NCBI RefSeq assembly: GCF_002813445.1
Contig: NZ_PHHD01000001.1
Coordinates: 248,001-312,000 of the forward strand
Direction of reading: 5' to 3'
DNA: 64,000 bases
Source: Pseudomonas tolaasii NCPPB 2192
GTDB lineage: Bacteria; Pseudomonadota; Gammaproteobacteria; Pseudomonadales; Pseudomonadaceae
Numbering within the stretch: the first letter of the stretch is position 1; every line of letters begins with the position of its first letter. Positions 15,785-23,525 of the stretch are shown one piece after another. A program made the translations under genes and the position numbers. The notes under the pieces were generated by a model. The model was not told where the DNA came from, searched no databases, and was given only the letters and a program-made list of their open reading frames with translations.

Positions 15785-15832
15785 AAGGTCAAGATCAAGA
15801 TCAAGATCAAGATCAAGATCAAGATCAAGATC
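15785..15832. repeat. Hexanucleotide tandem repeat (AAGATC)n
   Basis: One AAGGTC is followed by seven perfect AAGATC copies (15791-15832). The repeat lies in a gene-free stretch between the decayed toxin gene and the HEPN gene. It is a candidate variable-number locus. Each unit contains GATC, the Dam-type methylation site. Read as protein it gives only low-complexity sequence, so it is treated as non-coding. Confidence 0.92.
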
Positions 15833-15900
15833 AACCTGCCTAACTGTTTCACAAGTATTATAATCCTCGCATTTCGAAAAACCAAACTTCTAAATTCACT

Positions 15901-16428
15901 TTACTCTGTTGCTTTTAAATCTAAAGCCTCGCGAAGCTTTTGTACAAATCGCAAAGCATTGGTATGCATCCCAAAAATCTCCTCTGAGGTTTTTTCAATT
16001 GTATAACTTCCAAAATTTTGATGAACCAATCTATTTCTTTCAGCTCCAACTTCAATAAAAGACTTTACAGCCCCCTCTAACGCCTGATCTTGGTTTACCA
16101 AATCGCTAAAATAAGCCTTAAACTCCTCACCAAACAAAGCGTAAAATGCATTACAGTTTTTTGCCTCCCAACTAAACAAACTATGATACTGCCTTGTCAA
16201 TCCTTTCTTGTGAACAAATGAAACAAGCCGACTATCATTATTTGTAATTTTCTTTGTGTAATCCAGAACCAAGTCAGTAACTTCTTTTTCAAAAAAACTA
16301 GCAGAAGCAAGAAGTATAGATTTTCGAAAATTAGAATCAGCCACAGACTTCAGCGATACTTCACCATTTCCAAGTAGGAAATCATCCAGCTCTCTGACCT
16401 GAGAATAAAGCATATGAACCACATCCAT
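15901..16428 (-). CDS. HEPN-domain protein, candidate toxin or effector RNase
   Basis: The product is 175 residues, mostly helical. Near residue 135-145 it has ERNRLVHQNFGSYTIEKT, which contains the R-x4-6-H motif (RNRLVH) that defines catalytic HEPN ribonucleases. Proteins of this kind act as toxins or abortive-infection effectors. I chose the ATG of MDVVHMLYSQVREL. A TTG five codons upstream is also possible, but GGAG lies well spaced before the ATG. It starts 4 nt after the DUF262 stop, so the two are co-transcribed. The gene is clearly AT-rich compared with the rest of the window, a sign of horizontal transfer. The exact HEPN subfamily is not determined. Confidence 0.78.
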   Translation of the reverse strand: MDVVHMLYSQVRELDDFLLGNGEVSLKSVADSNFRKSILLASASFFEKEVTDLVLDYTKKITNNDSRLVSFVHKKGLTRQYHSLFSWEAKNCNAFYALFGEEFKAYFSDLVNQDQALEGAVKSFIEVGAERNRLVHQNFGSYTIEKTSEEIFGMHTNALRFVQKLREALDLKATE

Positions 16429-16432
16429 TGTC

Positions 16433-17641
16433 CTACACTCCAAGATATCGCTCGACCACTTCGAAACGCTTCCGCACGTTCGTAGTTTTCATCGTACCAG
16501 CGATACACGCAGCAGCAAACTCTTCATCCTCAAATATATGCCGGACAGTTTCTCCATTCACAACCGCGGTAATTTTCGTTTCACCATGACCTAATCTATT
16601 GAAAAGAACGGAGAATAACGACTCAAATATGAAAATATTGAATCTTCCCGACTTTGTAACAAACAGTTCTGCCTTCACATCATCAACCGCTTCCAGAAAG
16701 CTTTCGAAAACCGACTCCAACCACAGAACGTGGTCGTCATCAAACTGCTTAGCTTTTTTTGAAAAGATATTTAGAAATGCTGCAAGAGAAGGTTTGTACT
16801 CTGTATACGCATCGGCCATTGCGAAGCAGCGAAGAAGTAACTCGTTATCCTTCATATGAATGTCAAGATTCTCCATACCTAAGACTCGTCTCCAACTCAA
16901 ATTATAGTTAAGTCTAGACACCATCGAAAAGAACTTGGAATGGTATAAGCATGCTCGAATTTCTTGAGGTTTGAGATTCACACCACCTGAGTTCAAGCGG
17001 TTAAAAATTTCATAGATAGCCGAATCACCGTCCTTTGGTGAGTTTTGCTTAACAATAATATTTCGAATTGGCCGAAGATCAAACTGAGCTCTATAATCGC
17101 CAAGTGTAGAATAATTCAGTCCGTGAAATTTATTTTTAACCGCATCAGCCGACTTTGACAGCACCAACCTAAAAGGCTGAAAGTATTCATCGCTTTCCAA
17201 AATCTCTTCTGGAATGCCATTATACTCAGTAAATATCTTCCTGATTTCCGCCCTCTTTTCTTTCTTCGGAAACCTCTTTTTTATAAAATAAAATATGGAC
17301 ATCATTCGCTGCTGCCCATCAATAACAAGAAATTTATTTCTAGCACTTTCATACAAAAAAAGTTGAGGAACTGGCAACCCCAACAACAGTGACTCAATTA
17401 ACTTTGACGCCTTTTTAATATCCCAAACAAAATTCCTTTGAAATCCAGGTATAATAATAGAACCTGACTCAATAAAGCTATTTATAGTCATCACATTAAA
17501 GTCATTAGGTGTTGCGGTAAGATCATACTCATCTATTTGAAAATCGTCATCACCTGAGTCTGACTCTTCGTCAATTATTAACACATCCATATCCTCATTA
17601 GAGGGAGCGCCTTCAAATTCCAAATCAACCATATCAACCAT
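16433..17641 (-). CDS. DUF262 (GmrS-like) protein paired with HEPN
   Basis: The product is 402 residues. After an acidic N-terminal segment (DMDVLIIDEESDSGDDDFQ) comes the DUF262 core. The signatures are IIPGFQRNFVWDIKKASKLI, LLGLPVPQLFLYE, FLVIDGQQR and IYEIFNRLNSGGVNLKPQEI. DUF262 is the ParB-like nucleotide-dependent domain of type IV enzymes such as GmrS/GmrD and BrxU. No HNH (DUF1524) nuclease domain follows here, and the C terminus is a helical region. The start was placed at the ATG of MVDMVDLEFEG, where the AT-rich composition begins. The longer open frame upstream is GC-rich and lacks domain sequence. A two-gene unit with the HEPN protein suggests sensor plus effector. Confidence 0.82.
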   Translation of the reverse strand: MVDMVDLEFEGAPSNEDMDVLIIDEESDSGDDDFQIDEYDLTATPNDFNVMTINSFIESGSIIIPGFQRNFVWDIKKASKLIESLLLGLPVPQLFLYESARNKFLVIDGQQRMMSIFYFIKKRFPKKEKRAEIRKIFTEYNGIPEEILESDEYFQPFRLVLSKSADAVKNKFHGLNYSTLGDYRAQFDLRPIRNIIVKQNSPKDGDSAIYEIFNRLNSGGVNLKPQEIRACLYHSKFFSMVSRLNYNLSWRRVLGMENLDIHMKDNELLLRCFAMADAYTEYKPSLAAFLNIFSKKAKQFDDDHVLWLESVFESFLEAVDDVKAELFVTKSGRFNIFIFESLFSVLFNRLGHGETKITAVVNGETVRHIFEDEEFAAACIAGTMKTTNVRKRFEVVERYLGV

Positions 17642-17928
17642 ATCAAAAAGTCCTGAAGTATTGACACAACTTATTAAAGATTCTAACAAGCTATTGAAGT
17701 ACAAACAGCCTAAGCCTTTCACTCTTGCGCACATCGGCCGAGGAAGAGAATAGCAAATAGCCATCAAAATACCACTTCGAGCTTTAAGATGAGCAGGAAA
17801 AGCTTGAGAATTGGACAAACGCCTTTTATGAGAATACGTTGCACGCCCTCTCTCGGTTCGGCTAGCTCGTCCTTCGCACTCGAAAACAGCCTCCATCACC
17901 TGGCCACCCAAGAAGGACGTCTGATGCC
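17642..17928. other. Intergenic region between the DUF262 unit and the divergent conserved gene
   Basis: No gene is supported here. The minus-strand frame upstream of DUF262 stays open through this stretch, but it shows no family sequence and has a different composition. It should carry the promoters of the two divergent units, though I cannot point to clear boxes. The change from AT-rich to GC-rich sequence near 17700 marks the right edge of the island. Confidence 0.4.
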
Positions 17929-18387
17929 ATGAAAAAGCCCCTCCTCTACCGCTCCGTCAACACCCGAACCCATGGAGTGCACCACGGCAGCTGCTTCGCT
18001 TATCGCTATGAACGACACACCAAAAGACAAAAGCGCTCACTGCCCACCCGGGGCTCAATGCACAGCCACCAGCGCCACGGTTTTGATTACACGCCGCTCT
18101 ACCGATTTCTACTGTCCAAAGTCGGCCAGCCGTGGGGCAAGGTTTTCAGCGAAGCCAACGCCCGCCTGGACCGCCCGGAGCCGGTGTTCTGGATGGTTGC
18201 GTTACATGCACACGACAAGAAGGAGTACGTGCGAACGGATGAGTCCACCTACTACAGCGGCCTATGGGTCGATGAAGAAGGTGTGCTGCAAAAGGTTAAC
18301 CCGCAGTTGACGCCCGAAAAGATGAAGCCATTTTGCGATTGCTGCACCCACACCTTCAACGGTGTGGTGTTACTACAAAAAGGGTGA
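17929..18387 (+). CDS. Conserved hypothetical protein, 152 aa
   Basis: This 152-residue basic protein begins MKKPLLYRSVNTRTHGVHHG. Its C-terminal half contains DYTPLYRFLLSKVGQPWGKVFSEANARLDRPEPVFWMV, DKKEYVRTDESTYYSGLWVDEEG and a final FCDCCTHTFNGVVL. The clustered Cys-x-Cys-Cys-x-His resembles a metal-binding tail. I recognise it as a widespread uncharacterised bacterial family without known function. It is convergent with the cytochrome gene (6 nt between stops). Confidence 0.72.
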   Translation: MKKPLLYRSVNTRTHGVHHGSCFAYRYERHTKRQKRSLPTRGSMHSHQRHGFDYTPLYRFLLSKVGQPWGKVFSEANARLDRPEPVFWMVALHAHDKKEYVRTDESTYYSGLWVDEEGVLQKVNPQLTPEKMKPFCDCCTHTFNGVVLLQKG

Positions 18388-18393
18388 AAGCGA

Positions 18394-18768
18394 TCACTTG
18401 GCCTGAAAGGTTTCAAGGTAAGCCAGAATATTCTCAATCTTCTCCTGATCACTGATCCCCCAAAAAATCATCCGCGTGCCGCTCACCACGCTTTTCGGCG
18501 CTTCGATATACGCCGCAAGTTTGTCCCGCGTCCACACCACGCCCGAGTTCTTCATCGCGTCGGAATATTGATAGTCGGTGGTGGTCCCGGCAGGCCGGCC
18601 GATGATCCCATTCAGTTCCGGCCCGAACCCGCCGCGCGCGCCTTCGCCGATGCTGTGGCAGCCGCCGCAGGTCTTGCTGAAGAGTTTGCCGCCCGCCTCG
18701 GCATCGCCGGCCGCAAAAGCCGGGGCGGTGTTGAAGATCAGGGCGAGTGTCAGCAAGGCGTACTTCAT
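18394..18768 (-). CDS. Class I c-type cytochrome (periplasmic)
   Basis: The product is 124 residues. A signal peptide (KYALLTLALIFNTAPAFA) ends before AGDAEAGGKLF. The heme attachment site CGGCH is at residues 34-38. The distal Met ligand is probably the one in SGTRMIFWGI, and the C-terminal helix (EKIENILAYLETF) packs as in mitochondrial-type cytochromes c. It would be a soluble periplasmic electron carrier. A longer start upstream is not used because the signal peptide begins exactly at MKYALLTL. Its electron partners cannot be inferred from the neighbours. Confidence 0.92.
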   Translation of the reverse strand: MKYALLTLALIFNTAPAFAAGDAEAGGKLFSKTCGGCHSIGEGARGGFGPELNGIIGRPAGTTTDYQYSDAMKNSGVVWTRDKLAAYIEAPKSVVSGTRMIFWGISDQEKIENILAYLETFQAK

Positions 18769-18811
18769 GAAGGGCTCCACAGCAGGCAACAGTGAGCCGA
18801 TTATGCCTGTA

Positions 18812-19753
18812 TCAACCCCACTGCGCTGCACCGAGCAGGCGACCTTGCCGGGAGGGGGCGTCCCACCAGATCACGCGCAACAGAGGCGCTTGCTGGGCAA
18901 TCAGAATCGCCTGCACCGGGTCGCTTTCCACGAAGTGGGTGCAGGCCAGCGCCAGGGTCGCGCTGGCTTTGTGGGCAGCGACGTGTGCGGGGGTGTCGCT
19001 GTAGCGCGTGGTGTCGCGCATGATCAACAGTTTGTCGCCGTGGCCATGGCGGTCGAGCCAGGCTTGCGTGCGGGCGCGGTCCATTTCCGGGCGGCCGGTG
19101 ACGATGGCTTTGACCTGGCCCAGCGCGGGCAGGTGTTCGAAAGGCGCCAACCGGTCACGTTGCAACAGCGCGCCTTGCAGGTCGGCGGCGTACTGCGCTT
19201 CGGGGATGTCGGGCAACAGGATGCCGTCGAGGTCGATGGCATAGGCATCGTATTCGTGGTCCTGGGCCAACTCGCCGGTGCGCCCGCCACGGGTTTCCTG
19301 CCAGTGGTCGCGGTAGGCGGTGGTGCGCGCCTGACGCTCCCAGGGGAACTGCAGAAAATAGCCGCGCCCGTCGATGCCGTAATCAGGTCGTGTGGCGCTC
19401 AGGTCGTCGAACCCGGCGGTAAGAATTTTTACCCTCAGGCCCTGGCGTTGCAGGAAATTGGAGCAGTCTTTGAGGGTATTGCCGCTGCCGGCAATGTCTT
19501 CGCACAACAACACTTTGCTGCCAGGCGGCGGAATCGGGATTGACGAGTCCCAGGCCACGCTGCGGTCGGCGCGCTGGTAGCGCAGAAACGCCGGGGCGAC
19601 GCCGGTGACGTGAGACACCATCAACGCCAGTGGCCCGCCGCCTCGCAGGATGCCGATCACGCAGGTGAACGCTTCGTCCAGCAACGCCGGTTGCAAGGAC
19701 GCAATCCAGCGGTCCAGATGTTCGTAGGAAATGGGCAGCACGGGTCGGTTCAA
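18812..19753 (-). CDS. Phosphoribosyltransferase-HAD hydrolase fusion
   Basis: The product is 313 residues with two recognisable parts. Residues ~1-150 form a type I phosphoribosyltransferase fold, with the PRPP loop in VLLCEDIAGSGNTLKD near residue 85. Residues ~165-300 look like a HAD-superfamily phosphatase: AIDLDGILLPD carries the DxD motif I, and IVTGRPEMDRARTQAWL carries the Ser/Thr motif II. The substrate is unknown. PRTase and HAD proteins appear together in tellurite/stress (ter) gene clusters, but no ter genes are seen here. It lies 43 nt upstream of the cytochrome c gene on the same strand. Confidence 0.8.
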   Translation of the reverse strand: MNRPVLPISYEHLDRWIASLQPALLDEAFTCVIGILRGGGPLALMVSHVTGVAPAFLRYQRADRSVAWDSSIPIPPPGSKVLLCEDIAGSGNTLKDCSNFLQRQGLRVKILTAGFDDLSATRPDYGIDGRGYFLQFPWERQARTTAYRDHWQETRGGRTGELAQDHEYDAYAIDLDGILLPDIPEAQYAADLQGALLQRDRLAPFEHLPALGQVKAIVTGRPEMDRARTQAWLDRHGHGDKLLIMRDTTRYSDTPAHVAAHKASATLALACTHFVESDPVQAILIAQQAPLLRVIWWDAPSRQGRLLGAAQWG

Positions 19754-20008
19754 AGGCGCGGTCTTTTTGGGCTAGGGTCAGAAATTTCAGCGCCGGTGGC
19801 AGGCACTTGTTGATGAACAACGCCTGAAGGCCGCCATTTATTCCTGATGAAACGCAAAACCACCGCCGCACGACAGCCCGGATTACCGGGACAACTGAAC
19901 GTCAAACACGTCTATATGACCATCCATCGGCAAAAATTCCTGGTCACCGAAACTCTTGCAATGCCGCCCCACTCCACCTTTATGAACCCTGATGGTGGAG
20001 TAAGAATC

Positions 20009-20386
20009 ATGGCTCAGCCATCGATTTTAGTGCTGGAAGACGACGAAATCATTCGCTCGTTAATGGTGGACGTACTGGAGGATTTTGGTGCGCATGTCAC
20101 CTCGTTCCCTTCGGCCGACGAAGGCATGATTTTTCTCGAACGGGCAGACGACCCGGTGGACTTGATTGTCAGCGATATCCAGATGCCGGGTTTGCTCAAT
20201 GGTTATGACTTAAGCCGGGTGGTGGCCCATCGTTGGCCGTCGGTGCCGGTGGTGTTGACGTCGGGCAATACCAAGCTGGCGGCGCAGTTGGGCGGCAGTG
20301 TGCGGTTCCTGCCCAAACCGTGGAGTGCCGAGCATTTGCTGGAGTGTGTACAAACCGCGTTGACCCAACAAGGATCGTTGCACTGA
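20009..20386 (+). CDS. Single-domain response regulator (CheY-like)
   Basis: This is a 125-residue receiver domain with no output domain. The acidic pocket is visible in VLEDDE, the phospho-acceptor Asp in LIVSDIQMPG, and the conserved Lys in RFLPKPWSAEHLL. The ATG of MAQPSILVLEDDE was chosen over a 54-codon upstream extension that lacks domain sequence. It lies 195 nt upstream of bphO-bphP on the same strand, so it may relay the phytochrome kinase signal. That pairing is inference. Confidence 0.88.
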   Translation: MAQPSILVLEDDEIIRSLMVDVLEDFGAHVTSFPSADEGMIFLERADDPVDLIVSDIQMPGLLNGYDLSRVVAHRWPSVPVVLTSGNTKLAAQLGGSVRFLPKPWSAEHLLECVQTALTQQGSLH

Positions 20387-20581
20387 TGTCGCTGCGATAT
20401 CACTTAAACCGAACTTGAAGCGGTGCCCTGCGGTCATTAGTGATGCAAGGAGCGACTTTTCTGATCCGCCGGTCAGCCTTTTCGCCCTGTGCGTTCAGCT
20501 GACGGCCATGAGTTGTGTAGAATCGTCGCCCATTTCCACGCGTCATTCATGGCCGGAAGGCCCACAGTTCGAGCTCATTGA

Positions 20582-21196
20582 ATGCATTCACAGGCCCATG
20601 ACGTTGGTGCGCCCTCATTGCTGGAAGCGTTGCGCACAGGCACCGGCTTGCTGCATGTAGCGCTGGAAAAGCGCCTGCCGTTTTTCTCCGAGCGCCTGGA
20701 TGCCGGCTGGTACCAGCGTTTGGTCGAGGCGTACTACGGGTTTTATCGGCCCATGGAAGCGGCGCTGTACGACAGTGGCTTGATACCCGACGGCTTTGAC
20801 CAGACGCTGCGTGTGAAAACCCCGACGCTGGTGAGCGACCTGCACGCCCTCGGCCTGAACGATGACGCCATCAGCGCCCTGCCCGCCTGTTCCGACCTGC
20901 CCGTCTTTGATACCCCCGCCGCCTGCCTTGGCGCCCTGTATGTGCTGGAAGGCGCAACGCTGGGCGGCCAGGTACTGCGTCGCGAAATGGCCCAGCGCCT
21001 GGGCATCGACGCGGACAACGGCGGTGCGTTTTTGAATGTGTATGGCGCCGACACGGGCCGACGCTGGAAAGATTTTCTCGATTACCTGGGCCGCCTGCCG
21101 CTGGACGCGCACGCCAAACAGCGCGCGGTGGACGCGGCCCGTTCGACATTCAGCGGCTTTGAGCAATGGCTCGACCGCCAGGAGGTACTGCTATGA
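20582..21196 (+). CDS. bphO: Heme oxygenase BphO (biliverdin-producing)
   Basis: The product is 204 residues of the bacterial heme-oxygenase family, which opens heme to biliverdin IXa, iron and CO. The N-terminal TGTGLLHVALEKRLPF carries the proximal histidine (about residue 25). The distal helix GALYVLEGATLGGQVLRRE contains the conserved Gly-rich segment. It overlaps bphP by 4 nt (ATGA), the standard bphOP arrangement, so it makes the chromophore for the adjacent phytochrome. Confidence 0.95.
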   Translation: MHSQAHDVGAPSLLEALRTGTGLLHVALEKRLPFFSERLDAGWYQRLVEAYYGFYRPMEAALYDSGLIPDGFDQTLRVKTPTLVSDLHALGLNDDAISALPACSDLPVFDTPAACLGALYVLEGATLGGQVLRREMAQRLGIDADNGGAFLNVYGADTGRRWKDFLDYLGRLPLDAHAKQRAVDAARSTFSGFEQWLDRQEVLL

Positions 21197-23436
21197 AACC
21201 CGAAGATTTTGAAGAGCTGCTTGCCAACTGCGCCGACGAGCCCATTCGCTTTCCCGGGGCGATTCAGCCTCACGGTGTGCTGCTGACCTTGTCGGAACCC
21301 GAGCTGAACATCGTGCAGATCAGCGCCAACGTCGGCGCCTTGTTCGGCCACGCGCCGGAGGCGTTGCTGGGCCAGCCGTTGCAAACGCTGCTCGGCGCCG
21401 AACATGCCCGGGCCGTGCAGGCCATGGCTGAAAACAACACGTTTTTCGACGCGCCGCCGCTACACGTCACGCTCAACGGCGCCGAGTTCGAGGGCCTGTT
21501 GCATCGCCATCAGAACGTGCTGGTGCTGGAATTCGAACCGCGCCTTGAAGATTTCAAACCGCGCGCGCTGAACGGTCGCACCAGTGACCTGGGGAAAATG
21601 CTGCAACGTTTGCAGTCGGCGAAAACCCTGCAGGCGCTGTACGAAATCAGCGTGAATGAAATCCAGGCCATGACCGGTTACGACCGGGTGCTGATCTATC
21701 GCTTTGAAGACGAAGGCCATGGCCAGGTGATTGCCGAAGCGTCGGCACCGTCCATGGAGCTGTTCAACGGGCTGTTTTTCCCGGCGTCCGACATCCCGGA
21801 GCAAGCCCGCGAGCTGTATCGCACCAACTGGCTGCGCATCATTCCGAACGCGGCCTACGAACCAGTACCGCTGCTGCCCAAACTGCGCCCGGACAACGAC
21901 CAGCCGCTGGACTTGAGTTTTGCCACCCTGCGCAGCGTGTCGCCGATTCACTGCCAGTACATGCAAAACATGGGCGTGCTGTCGTCCATGAGCATCTCGC
22001 TGATGAAGGGCGACAAGCTGTGGGGCCTGATCAGCTGCGGCAACCGCGAGCCCTTGATGGTGCCGAACGACTTGCGCACTGCGTGCCAGACCATCGGCCA
22101 GGTGCTGTCGCTGCAGATCAGCGCCATGGAAGCCCTGGACTTGAGCCGCCAGCGCGAAGAAAAAGTCGAGACCCTGGCCTCTCTCACGCAGGCCATGAAA
22201 GCGTCCGACGAAAACGTATTTGATGGCCTGGCCCAGCAACCCCAATGGCTGATGGACCTGACCCTGTCCGGCGGCGTGGCGATCATCGAAGACAAGCAAC
22301 TGCACCGCTACGGCAATTGCCCGGAGCCGGCGCAGATTCGGGCGTTGCACAAATGGTTGATCGAAACCGGCGAGCCGGTGTTTTCCAGCCACAATCTGGC
22401 TTCGGTGTACCCGCCTGCAGTCGACTTCCAGCAGGTGGCCAGCGGCGTGTTGGCCATGAGCCTGCCCAAGCCGGTGGACAACGGTGTGATGTGGTTCCGC
22501 CCGGAAGTCAAAGAAAACATCAATTGGAGCGGCGACCCGAACAAGCCGCTCGACCTGGAAAATTCCGACGCTGGCCTGCGCCTCCGCCCACGGACTTCGT
22601 TTGAAATCTGGAAGGTGGAAATGGCCGGCATCTCCACCAAGTGGAGCCACGGCGACCTGTTTGCCGCCAACGACCTGCGCCGTTCGGCCCTGGAAAACGA
22701 CCTGGCGCGCCAGGTGCTGCGCGAACAACAAGCCGTGCGTGCGCGTGACGAGCTGGTGGCGGTGGTGTCCCACGACCTGCGCAACCCGATGACCGTCATT
22801 TCGATGCTCTGCGGCATGATGCAAAAAGCCTTCAGCTCCGACGGCCCACACACGTCGCGGCGGATTTCCTCGGCCATCGACACCATGCAGCAAGCCGCCG
22901 GGCGCATGAACGTGCTGCTGGAGGACTTGCTCGACACCTCGAAAATCGAAGCCGGGCGCTATGTGGTCAAGCCGGTGCCGCTGGACGTCAGCCAGATTTT
23001 CGAAGAGGCCTATTCGCTGCTCGCGCCGTTGGCGATGGAAAAAGGCATCGACCTGTCGTTCAACACCGAACCCGGCCTGCAGATCCACGCCGACCCGGAG
23101 CGCCTGTTCCAGGTGCTGTCGAACCTGATCGGTAACGCCATCAAGTTCACCCCGCGCCAGGGCAATATCGGCATCAGTGCCATGAGCAATGGCGAAGAGA
23201 TTGTGTTCTCGGTGCGCGACTCCGGCGAAGGCATTGCGCCGGAACAATTGCCGCATGTGTTTGATCGCTACTGGACCCAGACCGAAAACAACCCCACCGG
23301 TAGCGGACTGGGGCTGTACATCACGCAGGGCATCGTCCAGGCCCACGGCGGCAAGATTGTGGCTGAAAGTGAGGTGGGCCGTGGCAGCGAGTTCCGCTTT
23401 ACGGTGCCCAAGGTGGCCGGGGATTCACACACCTGA
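21193..23436 (+). CDS. bphP: Bacteriophytochrome histidine kinase BphP
   Basis: The product is 747 residues with the canonical order PAS-GAF-PHY-histidine kinase. The N-terminal Cys13 is the probable biliverdin attachment residue, followed by RFPGAIQPHG. The GAF domain shows PASDIPEQARELYRTNWLRI and the PHY tongue shows WFRPEV. The phospho-acceptor His527 lies in VAVVSHDLRNPMTVIS. The ATPase domain has NLIGNAIKF and a DSGEGI G1 box, with GSGLGLYI near the end. The N terminus was placed at MKPEDFEELL, giving the ATGA overlap with bphO. It should be a red/far-red light-sensing kinase. Confidence 0.96.
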   Translation: MKPEDFEELLANCADEPIRFPGAIQPHGVLLTLSEPELNIVQISANVGALFGHAPEALLGQPLQTLLGAEHARAVQAMAENNTFFDAPPLHVTLNGAEFEGLLHRHQNVLVLEFEPRLEDFKPRALNGRTSDLGKMLQRLQSAKTLQALYEISVNEIQAMTGYDRVLIYRFEDEGHGQVIAEASAPSMELFNGLFFPASDIPEQARELYRTNWLRIIPNAAYEPVPLLPKLRPDNDQPLDLSFATLRSVSPIHCQYMQNMGVLSSMSISLMKGDKLWGLISCGNREPLMVPNDLRTACQTIGQVLSLQISAMEALDLSRQREEKVETLASLTQAMKASDENVFDGLAQQPQWLMDLTLSGGVAIIEDKQLHRYGNCPEPAQIRALHKWLIETGEPVFSSHNLASVYPPAVDFQQVASGVLAMSLPKPVDNGVMWFRPEVKENINWSGDPNKPLDLENSDAGLRLRPRTSFEIWKVEMAGISTKWSHGDLFAANDLRRSALENDLARQVLREQQAVRARDELVAVVSHDLRNPMTVISMLCGMMQKAFSSDGPHTSRRISSAIDTMQQAAGRMNVLLEDLLDTSKIEAGRYVVKPVPLDVSQIFEEAYSLLAPLAMEKGIDLSFNTEPGLQIHADPERLFQVLSNLIGNAIKFTPRQGNIGISAMSNGEEIVFSVRDSGEGIAPEQLPHVFDRYWTQTENNPTGSGLGLYITQGIVQAHGGKIVAESEVGRGSEFRFTVPKVAGDSHT

Positions 23437-23460
23437 CGCTTTGGCAAGCAAGCCTGCTCT

Positions 23461-23496
23461 GGTTGTGGCGAGCGGGCTTGCCCCGCTCGCCACAAC
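23461..23496. repeat. Palindromic repeat, GTGGCGAGCGGG class (possible terminator)
   Basis: GTTGTGGCGAGCGGG-CTTG-CCCCGCTCGCCACAAC is a near-perfect inverted repeat between the convergent bphP and histidine kinase genes. It belongs to a second Pseudomonas REP-like class and may also end transcription. A related copy is at 54100. Confidence 0.8.
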
Positions 23497-23525
23497 AAGC
23501 CTGTTTGCCCTACAAATCTTGCGGG

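Noticed and set aside
15785..15832. Hexamer array considered as a CRISPR
   Set aside because: The units are perfect 6-bp tandem copies without spacers, so it is a simple repeat.
21460..23346. 628-codon frame on the minus strand opposite bphP
   Set aside because: It is antisense to a clear phytochrome gene. Long opposite-strand frames are expected in GC-rich DNA, and its product is a His/Gln/Arg-rich sequence without domain motifs.
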